Source of the DNA: Caenorhabditis elegans
Lineage: Eukaryota; Nematoda; Chromadorea; Rhabditida; Rhabditidae
Reading direction: 5' to 3'
Length of the DNA stretch: 64,000 nucleotides
Assembly (NCBI RefSeq): GCF_000002985.6
Contig: NC_003283.11
Span: forward strand, 4,278,001-4,342,000
The translations under genes were made by a program, and so were the position numbers. Of this stretch, positions 55,261-64,000 are shown one piece after another. The notes beneath the pieces were generated by a model, which was given only the letters and a program-made list of their open reading frames with translations, was not told the origin of the DNA and did not search any database. How positions within the stretch are numbered: position 1 is the stretch's first letter; every line of letters starts with the position of its first letter.

Positions 55261-58200
55261 GTGAAGCCAGAGAGTAAAATATTCTGTGAAGCCAGAGAGT
55301 AAAATATTCTGTGAAGCCAGAGAGTAAAATATTCTGTGAAGCCAGAGAGTAAAATATTCTGTGAAGCCAGAGAATAAAATATATGGTGAAGCCAAAGAGT
55401 AAAATATTCTGTGAAGCCAGAGAGTAAAATATTCTGTGAAGCCAGAGAGTAAAATATTCTGTGAAGCCAGAGAGTAAAATATACGGTGAAGCCAGAGAGT
55501 AAAATATATGGTGAAGCCAAAGAGTAAAATATTCTGTGAAGCCAGAGAGTAAAATATATGGTGAAGCCAGAGAGTAAAATATTCTGTGAAGCCAAAGAGT
55601 AAAATATTCTGTGAAGCCAGAGAGTAAAATATACGGTGAAGCCAGAGAGTAAAATATTCTGTGAAGCCAGAGAGTAAAATATTCTGTGAAGCCAGAGAGT
55701 AAAATATCCTGTGAAGCCAGAGAGTAAAATATTCTGTGAAGCCAGAGAATAAAATATATGGTGAAGCCAAAGAGTAAAATATTCTGTGAAGCCAGAGAGT
55801 AAAATATACGGTGAAGCCAGAGAGTAAAATATTCTGTGAAGCCAGAGAGTAAAATATTCTGTGAAGCCAGAGAGTAAAATATTCTGTGAAGCCAGAGAGT
55901 AAAATATTCTGTGAAGCCAGAGAGTAAAATATACGGTGAAGCCAGAGAGTAAAATATTCTGTGAAGCCAGAGAGTAAAATATTCTGTGAAGCCAGAGAGT
56001 AAAATATACGGTGAAGCCAGAGAGTAAAATATTCTGTGAAGCCAGAGAGTAAAATATTCTGTGAAGCCAGAGAGTAAAATATTCTGTGAAGCCAGAGAGT
56101 AAAATATACGGTGAAGCCAGAGAGTAAAATATTCTGTGAAGCCAGAGAGTAAAATATTCTGTGAAGCCAGAGAGTAAAATATACGGTGAAGCCAGAGAGT
56201 AAAATATTCTGTGAAGCCAGAGAGTAAAATATACGGTGAAGCCAGAGAGTAAAATATTCTGTGAAGCCAAAGAGTAAAATATTCTGTGAAGCCAGAGAGT
56301 AAAATATACGGTGAAGCCAGAGAGTAAAATATTCTGTGAAGCCAGAGAGTAAAATATTCTGTGAAGCCAGAGAGTAAAATATTCTGTGAAGCCAGAGAGT
56401 AAAATATATGGTGAAGCCAAAGAGTAAAATATTCTGTGAAGCCAGAGAGTAAAATATACGGTGAAGCCAGAGAGTAAAATATTCTGTGAAGCCAGAGAGT
56501 AAAATATTCTGTGAAGCCAGAGAGTAAAATATACGGTGAAGCCAGAGAGTAAAATATATGGTGAAGCCAAAGAGTAAAATATTCTGTGAAGCCAGAGAGT
56601 AAAATATATGGTGAAGCCAGAGAGTAAAATATTCTGTGAAGCCAAAGAGTAAAATATTCTGTGAAGCCAGAGAGTAAAATATATGGTGAAGCCAGAGAAT
56701 AAAATATATGGTGAAGCCAAAGAGTAAAATATTCTGTGAAGCCAGAGAGTAAAATATTCTGTGAAGCCAGAGAGTAAAATATTCTGTGAAGCCAGAGAGT
56801 AAAATATTCTGTGAAGCCAGAGAGTAAAATATTCTGTGAAGCCAGAGAGTAAAATATACGGTGAAGCCAGAGAGTAAAATATTCTGTGAAGCCAGAGAGT
56901 AAAATATTCTGTGAAGCCAGAGAGTAAAATATACGGTGAAGCCAGAGAGTAAAATATTCTGTGAAGCCAGAGAGTAAAATATTCTGTGAAGCCAGAGAGT
57001 AAAATATTCTGTGAAGCCAGAGAGTAAAATATACGGTGAAGCCAGAGAGTAAAATATTCTGTGAAGCCAGAGAGTAAAATATTCTGTGAAGCCAGAGAGT
57101 AAAATATTCTGTGAAGCCAGAGAGTAAAATATTCTGTGAAGCCAGAGAGTAAAATATTCTGTGAAGCCAGAGAGTAAAATATACGGTGAAGCCAGAGAGT
57201 AAAATATTCTGTGAAGCCAGAGAGTAAAATATTCTGTGAAGCCAAAGAGTAAAATATTCTGTGAAGCCAGAGAGTAAAATATATGGTGAAGCCAGAGAAT
57301 AAAATATATGGTGAAGCCAAAGAGTAAAATATTCTGTGAAGCCAGAGAGTAAAATATTCTGTGAAGCCAGAGAGTAAAATATACGGTGAAGCCAGAGAGT
57401 AAAATATTCTGTGAAGCCAGAGAGTAAAATATTCTGTGAAGCCAGAGAGTAAAATATTCTGTGAAGCCAGAGAGTAAAATATACGGTGAAGCCAGAGAGT
57501 AAAATATTCTGTGAAGCCAGAGAGTAAAATATTCTGTGAAGCCAGAGAGTAAAATATTCTGTGAAGCCAGAGAGTAAAATATACGGTGAAGCCAGAGAGT
57601 AAAATATTCTGTGAAGCCAGAGAGTAAAATATTCTGTGAAGCCAGAGAGTAAAATATACGGTGAAGCCAGAGAGTAAAATATATGGTGAAGCCAAAGAGT
57701 AAAATATTCTGTGAAGCCAGAGAGTAAAATATACGGTGAAGCCAGAGAGTAAAATATTCTGTGAAGCCAGAGAGTAAAATATTCTGTGAAGCCAGAGAGT
57801 AAAATATTCTGTGAAGCCAGAGAGTAAAATATTCTGTGAAGCCAGAGAGTAAAATATTCTGTGAAGCCAGAGAGTAAAATATTCTGTGAAGCCAGAGAAT
57901 AAAATATATGGTGAAGCCAAAGAGTAAAATATTCTGTGAAGCCAGAGAGTAAAATATATGGTGAAGCCAGAGAGTAAAATATTCTGTGAAGCCAAAGAGT
58001 AAAATATTCTGTGAAGCCTGAGAGTAAAATATATGGTGAAGCCAGAGAATAAAATATATGGTGAAGCCAAAGAGTAAAATATTCTGTGAAGCCAGAGAGT
58101 AAAATATACGGTGAAGCCAGAGAGTAAAATATTCTGTGAAGCCAGAGAGTAAAATATTCTGTGAAGCCAGAGAGTAAAATATACGGTGAAGCCAGAGAGT

Positions 58201-58660
58201 AAAATATTCTGTGAAGCCAAAGAGTAAAATATTCTGTGAAGCCAGAGAGTAAAATATACGGTGAAGCCAGAGAGTAAAATATTCTGTGAAGCCAGAGAGT
58301 AAAATATTCTGTGAAGCCAGAGAATAAAATATATGGTGAAGCCAAAGAGTAAAATATTCTGTGAAGCCAGAGAGTAAAATATTCTGTGAAGCCAGAGAGT
58401 AAAATATTCTGTGAAGCCAGAGAGTAAAATATTCTGTGAAGCCAGAGAGTAAAATATTCTGTGAAGCCAGAGAGTAAAATATTCTGTGAAGCCAGAGAGT
58501 AAAATATACGGTGAAGCCAGAGAGTAAAATATTCTGTGAAGCCAGAGAGTAAAATATACGGTGAAGCCAGAGAGTAAAATATTCTGTGAAGCCAGAGAGT
58601 AAAATATTCTGTGAAGCCAGAGAGTAAAATATATGGTGAAGCCAGAGAGTAAAATATTCT
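55261..58660. repeat. 25-bp minisatellite, 136 tandem units
   Basis: Unit GTGAAGCCAGAGAGTAAAAT plus ATTCT. The array is exactly 3,400 bp, equal to 136 units, and every unit start stays on the 25-bp register: no insertion or deletion in the whole array. Variation is confined to a few positions. The last three bases are TCT, ACG or ATG (one CCT), and there are occasional CCAAAG and AGAATA variants. Certain variant orders recur, for example ATATG, then ATTCT, then CCAAAG near 55559, 56609 and 57960. The minus strand contains no stop in any frame, producing frames of over 1,000 codons that are artefacts of the repeat. Confidence 0.97.
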
Positions 58661-58861
58661 TTTTTACAATATTATACTCCAACAAAAAATGAGCCATGGT
58701 TTTTTACGTGAATTTCCAATTTCTAAAAGTTATATTTCATGTGGCACCACGTTTCATATGCTCTTATCACATTTCAAATTTAATTTCTCCCATTTCCCGG
58801 ATTGTTTTCGATAAATTATCGTGTTTCTCGAATTTTCGCAATCCCTTCAACCAAATTTTCA

Positions 58862-60876
58862 ATGCTGTCTGAAGGTTAGTTCTATTCTGTAATTTATATT
58901 CCTTTTTTTTTAATTTTATTCTCCAGTCTATAAAACTCTACTTCTCGCCGTCTGCTGCTTTTCTGCCGTCGATGGATTCCGTAATGTGTGCTCTGGATCC
59001 GATTTGAGCGTGAGATCCAACTTGGACGTTAAGCAGCTCAGTGAATTGCTGAAGGAGGATCCGTGTACTCATGTTGCTGGGGATGTTGTGATTGAGAACT
59101 TGAGTAAGTTTGCATGCTCGAATTCTATGGGGCCTCAGAAGTATGCCCGATTTGTAAACGCGCTTCACGGCTAATTGAAAAAGCTCCGCCCCGCTAGCAA
59201 TGGGTCTCGTTAGGTATTTGGCGGTTTTTAATTAGTTGACAATTTTTCTGTTATATTCGTCGTTGTTTTTAATGAAATTAATGCCGAAATTAGTAAAAAA
59301 TGTTTTTTTTTAACCCCCCCTCCCCCCCCTGAGAATACGTATCGCGCAACACATTTGATTGAAAACATAATTTATTTGAAAATGGAATATAGCTCTCGCT
59401 AAGCGAAAATAAATTAATTTAAATATTCAAAAAATTGAGCCCGTAAATCGACATCAGCGCTACAGTAGCCATTAAAAGAATTACTGTAGTTTTCGCTACG
59501 AGATATTTTGCGCGTCAAATATGTTGTGCAATAAGCATTTTCAGAATTTTGTGTTCCTGTAGGATGTGTACTTCAAGTGGAAGAAAGGCGAGTTGATTCT
59601 CAAAAGTAAAAAAATAGTCTTTGCAACATCGTGTGAAATTTATTTAACAAATCAATAATTCCTCTGGCCTAGGAGCTGAAAATAAGCTGGCCTAGTTTCA
59701 GTATTTACGATTTTGCCGTAAATACCTAATGAGACCCAACGGCTAGGGGCGGGCAATTTCATTTTTCCGTGGAGCGCAATTGCACCTCGATTTTAAAAGA
59801 CGCATTTTTCTACGTCTTCATAATACGTGGCCGCAGTGCATCTTTTTGAAAGTCATCTAATATCAAAAACAAACAAAAATTGTTCGCTGTGAGACCTGGT
59901 AGTTCAAAATTCCGGTTCTTTCTCAGCTGACATCGCAATTCCAATTGAAGTCTACAAACGTGTTCGCCACGTGCACGGATCGATAATCATTGCGAACAAC
60001 ACAAATATCAGCTCTCCAATCCATTTCCCGTCTCTCCGGTCCATCAATGCATCGCTTCTTCCGTGCATTTTGGTCCTCTTCAACGAAAACGTCAAATTTT
60101 CAGTTGGCGGTCAATTTTCGAAGGCTCTGACCCAACATCCGATAAAGTTTGCGGTTCTTAAAAATAAGAATCGTGTTATTGATATGGTATGTGTGATATG
60201 CGTAAGCAAACTCGCTCTACTGAGAATTTCAGAATGATTACAACTTGTGGTATTTGGCGGGACATCCAGCTCGTACATTCCTTATCGACTCGAGTCTCTC
60301 CGCAGAAATTTGCCTGGAGGATGGTAATTTTTGGTTTTTTTTGGGCCAACTTACGGTACCCGGTCTCGAAACGACATTTTTGTTGCATTCAAATGGGTGT
60401 GCGCCTTTAAAGAGTACTGTATTTCAGAACTTTCGTTGCTGCGGTATTTTCATCGATTTTTTATAGTTTTTTGGTCGAAATGTGTAAAACTTGATCAATA
60501 AAACAAGAAACTATGCAAAATCGACGAAGAAGGTTTTCAATTACAGTACTCTTTAAAGGCGCACACCAGTTTGAATTTAGTTTAAAATGTTTCGTGTCGA
60601 GACCGGGTACCGTAGTTTTGGCATAAAAAATGTGTTGCGGCTGGCCAGACCACTTTGAATGTCGTGATATCGTAAAAATTTGCAACATTTGGTACTTATT
60701 TAAAGTAGGTCTCGCCACGATTTCAGCCATAGCCACAGCTTTTCAACAAATCCTTCTACTCAAACACAGTGAAATTAATTTCAGTATTCAAACCACTCGC
60801 CGGAATCATGGGTTTCCTGTTTGTAGCACTTGCTTCCGCGTTGTCTACGATCTTGTTCTATGACCGATCGAACTGA
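58862..60876 (+). CDS. Secreted receptor L-domain protein (irld-like)
   Basis: Five exons, 58862-58874, 58927-59103, 59927-60186, 60233-60323 and 60785-60876, give 210 aa in consistent phase. Residues 1-22 are a signal peptide (KTLLLAVCCFSAVDG). The rest is a single receptor L domain of the insulin/EGF-receptor kind: CSGSDLSVRSNLDVKQL, CTHVAGDVVIENL, VHGSIIIANNTNISSPI and FPSLRSINASLLPC, with paired cysteines and N-glycosylation sites. The C-terminus is hydrophobic (IMGFLFVALASALSTILF) followed by a few polar residues, resembling a TM anchor or GPI signal. The IRLD family is expanded in Caenorhabditis and is thought to bind insulin-like ligands. Intron 2 is 823 bp; intron 4 contains a MITE. 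Confidence 0.78.
60352..60614. mobile_element. MITE-like inverted-repeat element in intron 4 of the L-domain gene
   Basis: 263 bp beginning TACGGTACCCGGTCTCG and ending in its complement CGAGACCGGGTACCGTA. Inner arms also pair (TTTAAAGAGTACTGTA with TACAGTACTCTTTAAA). No ORF. Related words (AAAGGCGCAC, GTCTCGGC) occur in the element at 62618-62872. Confidence 0.8.
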
Positions 60877-61006
60877 TGAACAATCTCTGTACTATTTCAT
60901 ATGGACAATAAAATAGTTTACACACACATAAAGTAATTTGAAAGGCAATTAACGGGGGGTTTCCGGGGAATATATCAAGAAGACAAGTAGCGTGGAATGG
61001 AATTAA

Positions 61007-63307
61007 TTAATCATTTCTAATTCTTGGAATCTGACGAAGGAAATGCGTATCCAAGAGCTCTTCCTTGACGACATCAAGCCCTCCGACGAGCTCTCCGTCG
61101 AGATAGAGCTGTGGATAAGTTGGCCAATTGGAGAATTTCTGTAAAGTTAATTTGTTAAAGGTGAAGTAGTGCCAGTGGGGAAACTGCTTTAAAACACGCC
61201 TATGGTACCACAATGACCAAATATCACCGTAAGAAACTTTATTAAATTTTTTTCTAAATTTTATATGATTTTTTGAAAATTGAAAAAATCTCAGTTTGAG
61301 TCGAATTCCAATTTCAACCTCCCGCCAAGTGATTTTAGCGATGGAGCGCGCTTGCTCGTTTTTATTTTTATTTATTGTGTTTTTCTTCTTCTTATTTTCC
61401 ACCGATTTTTCATGTTTTCAGTGTATTTTTATAGGAAATTTGAAGGAAAAGTCAAGAAAAATGTAATTTATCGATTAAAAATCAAAAATTAAAGGCGTAA
61501 AAGCCTGAAATAGTTCAATTCAAAGATTTAAGCCTTTAATGTTGATTTTTAATCGATAAATCACATTTTTCTTGACTTTTCCTTCAAATTTCCTGAAAAA
61601 ATACACTGAAAACAAGAAAAATCGGTGGAATATAAGAAAAACAATAACAATAAATAAAAACAAAAACGAGCAAGCGCGCTCCATCGCTAAAATCACTTGG
61701 CGGGAGGTTCAAATCGGAATTCGACGAGATTTTTTCAACTGAGATTTTTTCAATTTTCAAAAAATCATATAAAATTTAGAAAATTTAAAATAAAAAAATT
61801 TTACGGTGATATTTGGTTATTGTGGTACCAAAGGCATGTTTTAAAGCAATTTCCCCATATTTTTCGACAACATTTTTTGAGAGCTAACCTTAAGCCCTTG
61901 CCTGACTTCCTCATCCTCCAAGATATCAAAAGTATGATAATCAGCACGAGCCTTGTTCAACAAATCAACGATAGTTCGTGAAAATCCGCACTTTGGTGTC
62001 TCCCGATCTCCTTTCATAAATAGCATCAATCTTTGCGATGAGACAAGCTTTTTGAGTCGATCTTCAAGTGATCCCCCCTCACTATTTTCTCCAACTTTCG
62101 GAAGTTGCTTGATAAATTGTGGATCTGAAAACTCCTCCTTGACGACATCAAGCCCTCCAATCAATTCTCCATCGAAATAGAGTTGAGGATAAGTTGGCCA
62201 ATTCGAGTATTCCTTTAATCCTTGGCGAACTGCTTCATCCGAGAAAATGTCGAAGGATCCGAATTTGATTTTATGTGAATTTAAAAGTTCGACAATAGTT
62301 CTCGAGAAACCACAACGTGGCGCCGATGGATCTCCTTTCATGAAAACCATGACTTTTTGAGAATTGACCAGCGCACCCAATCTGGCATTTAGAGCTTCCT
62401 TTTCTTGTTGTGGAGTCAGTGAAGGTGTGGAAGAGGTTGTAGATGAAGCATCCGATGAGCTCTGGGAAAGGGATCGGCTGGCAACAAGAACAACTTTTGA
62501 TTGGATCTCTTTTGGCACGAAGCCATCGATTCTGTCGACTTCTTTGCCATTCTGAAATTAATCATTTTTTATTATGAATTGGATGTATTGTAAAATTTCG
62601 CTTAAAGGCGCACGGAATTATTCAGATGGGTCTCGGCACGCAGAAAAAGTTTATGGTAGTTATTTCTTGCATTTTTCAACGAAATTACTTTGTTTTAGCG
62701 TATTTTATCGTTTTCTTTTCATTTTTTTCTGTTAAAATTTTTAGAAACCAGTTTTTTAGGTACAAATAAACATTTTTAGCAGAAAAATGGAAAGAAAACG
62801 AAGCAATTTTTATTGAACATTGCATGAAAAACTACCATAAACTTTTTTGCGCGCCGAGACCCATCTGAATAAATATTTTGTAAAATAGGACTTTTTGGTT
62901 TTTTGTTGGTATTTTAACGAAAAAATGATTTCAAAATGTGGTTTTCAGTGGTTTTTAACGTTTTTCAATGACTTTTTTCCTAAAAAAAAGTTCAGAATAA
63001 ATCGAAACTTTTCTTTGTTTTTTTTCACAAATTTCAATTTCTTGTTTTTTCGTTGCTCACTTACACTAAAAAATACAAGCGTCGGCGCAGCAGTAATCTT
63101 GAAATTCAACGAAATTCCGGGCAAAGCTTCAGCGTCAATGAAGGCGGCACGAAGCGGCAGAGCAATTTCAGCGAGCAAATCATCCAGTAGCTGATTAACT
63201 TGCTCACAGCTTGGAGCCCACGATGCGTAGAAATGAAGAACAGCTGGAGATGGTTCCTTAATGAACGCAGCAACCTCCTCTCCTGACTTGATTTCTTGAA
63301 TTGGCAT
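61007..63307 (-). CDS. glrx-3: Monothiol glutaredoxin 3 (thioredoxin-like plus two CGFS domains)
   Basis: Three exons, 63307-63065, 62551-61889 and 61138-61007, give 345 aa. Residues 1-100 form a thioredoxin-like domain whose site reads WAPSC, lacking the first redox cysteine, as is normal for PICOT/GLRX3. Two glutaredoxin domains follow, each with a CGFS site ([13 protein letters not shown] and [13 protein letters not shown]) and a WPTYPQLY(F/L)DGEL(I/V)GG glutathione/Fe-S binding stretch. The role is cytosolic iron-sulfur cluster binding and delivery, with BolA partners. ATTCCAG ends one base before the ATG, a likely spliced-leader acceptor. A gene ending 320 bp upstream on the same strand suggests an operon. 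Both introns hold palindromic repeats. I recall this as D2063.3. Confidence 0.93.
61177..61856. repeat. Long foldback (inverted) repeat in intron 2 of glrx-3
   Basis: Two arms of roughly 320 bp, imperfectly complementary along their length (GGGGAAACTGCTTTAAAACA... against ...TGTTTTAAAGCAATTTCCCC), around a short centre near 61515. Arms include CGAGCAAGCGCGCTCCATCGC in both orientations. No coding capacity. Transcribed intron RNA would form a long hairpin. Confidence 0.85.
62618..62872. mobile_element. MITE-like inverted-repeat element in intron 1 of glrx-3
   Basis: About 255 bp starting TTATTCAGATGGGTCTCGGC and ending GCCGAGACCCATCTGAATAA. Inner arms pair as AAGTTTATGGTAGTT with AACTACCATAAACTT. 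No ORF. Confidence 0.82.
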
Positions 63308-63626
63308 TCTGGAATTTTTTGGCTGGCAATGGTAAAAAGCTAGAAATTTGAATAAAAAAATTAAAAAAATATACGAGAAAGGTAAAATAAACCTTGAAAT
63401 TTCAATAATGAATAATGAAAAATATGTTTAAAAATTGAAAATATATAATAATTTTCAGAAAAAATATAAAAAAAAACAATGAAATACGGATCGTTTTGAG
63501 ATCATAATATAGAAAAGAGATGGAATGCATAATACAGGAGAAGATTTCAATGAAAATAAAAATAAATAAATAGAAGAAGTGGATGGAATTATAGTACACA
63601 TATTCGACAGCTCAATTCTGAAGGTC
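63308..63626 (-). other. Intercistronic spacer, possible operon junction
   Basis: About 320 bp between the stop of the upstream partial gene and the glrx-3 ATG on the same strand. In gene orientation it is pyrimidine-rich near its end and finishes TTCCAG one base before ATG, compatible with trans-splicing. No promoter element or other gene was recognised. Confidence 0.45.
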
Positions 63627-63764
63627 TCAACGGGATATTGAAGGAGGTGGAAGGCAACCGAATTTTTTGTCCCAAGCCGCGTAGGCATCCAATTGAGAAT
63701 CGTCGACTGTTGGCCGAACGACACGAGCTGCTTCGGCGAAATCCATTACAGTAACGGCACGAAT
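63627..63764 (-). CDS. Last exon of a gene running off the right edge (AAA ATPase C-terminus-like)
   Basis: Forty-five codons plus TGA, with a TTTCAG acceptor immediately before 63764. The peptide VTVMDFAEAARVVRPTVDDS, then AYAAWDKKFGCLPPPSISR, resembles the C-terminal tail of VPS4/CDC48/peroxin-type AAA ATPases: an F..A...RPSV stretch followed by Y..W...FG. The rest of the gene lies to the right of the window; the 236 bp remaining contain no second exon I can identify. Function is an inference from this short tail only. Confidence 0.5.
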   Translation of the reverse strand: MRAVTVMDFAEAARVVRPTVDDSQLDAYAAWDKKFGCLPPPSISR

Positions 63765-64000
63765 CTGAAATTTTCATCGATTAGTTGATTAAAACCGGAG
63801 CATTTGATGTTTCAGAGCTCGAGTGTTTATCTAATTTTTATGATGACCGAGTGCAAAAATAGAAAATAAATGTGACAATTCGTACGGCAAATGGTAAATA
63901 AAAAATAATAAGATTCGTCAGTCATGTGAGAGAGTTGCGAAATTGTTTGTTGTTGTGGCATGACATTTCATAAATTTTCGAAAAGTGTTCATTTTCGGAA

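Noticed and set aside
55261-58660. CRISPR-like array.
   Set aside because: Units are directly tandem with no unique spacers, there are no cas genes, and the genome is animal.
55190-58697. Minus-strand frames of 1,051 and 1,159 codons with a 25-residue repeat (FYSLASPYILLSGF...).
   Set aside because: They are produced by a stop-free 25-bp minisatellite read in any frame. Two frames encode the same peptide repeat, and no exon structure supports translation.

Overview
The window looks like Caenorhabditis elegans (or a very close relative), from a chemoreceptor-rich arm region, most likely chromosome V. The evidence is short A/T-rich introns ending in TTTCAG, nematode-only receptor families (srt, srh), degenerate TTAGGC telomere-type repeats, a Cer-type BEL/Pao retrovirus-like element, and a glutaredoxin gene I recognise as glrx-3. 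From memory, unverified, glrx-3 and the alcohol dehydrogenase beside it belong to the D2063 cosmid region. All gene models here were built by hand from splice signals, reading phase and paralogue comparison.

Layout. 1-10.1 kb: an srt cluster with one intact gene per strand, one pseudogene, and a scrambled partial duplication at the left edge. 10.4-15.5 kb: two near-identical srh receptors on the minus strand with a LINE fragment between them. 16.2-21.8 kb: three minus-strand seven-TM receptor genes of a family I cannot name, two of them a tandem pair. 22.96-33.01 kb: a complete, young, minus-strand BEL/Pao provirus with gag, protease, RT, RNase H, integrase, a cysteine-rich phlebovirus-type envelope and an extra zinc-knuckle ORF after env. 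Its LTRs differ at one of 325 bases and it has a CTGGG target duplication, yet several reading frames are broken. 33.5 kb: a small orphan gene. 34.0-37.2 kb: a third srh gene with an intact mariner transposon in intron 2. 37.7-41.8 kb: two more receptors of the unnamed family, one frameshifted. 42.5-54.6 kb: metabolic and regulatory genes (PhzF-like enzyme, nuclear hormone receptor, alcohol dehydrogenase, membrane O-acyltransferase). 55.26-58.66 kb: 136 copies of a 25-bp minisatellite without a single length change. 58.9-64 kb: a secreted receptor L-domain (irld-type) gene, glrx-3, and the last exon of a gene running off the right edge.

The most unusual structure is at the 5' end of the retroelement. 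A full-length tRNA-Gly(GCC) copy, exact at the mature 5' end and carrying the post-transcriptional CCA, lies between the complete LTR and a second 70-bp LTR-end copy that abuts the primer-binding site. This looks like a fossil of reverse transcription that ran through the whole primer tRNA and then switched template.

The left half is mainly environmental chemosensation under rapid birth and death of genes, with mobile DNA driving rearrangement. The right half holds more conserved cellular genes with MITE-like repeats in their introns.
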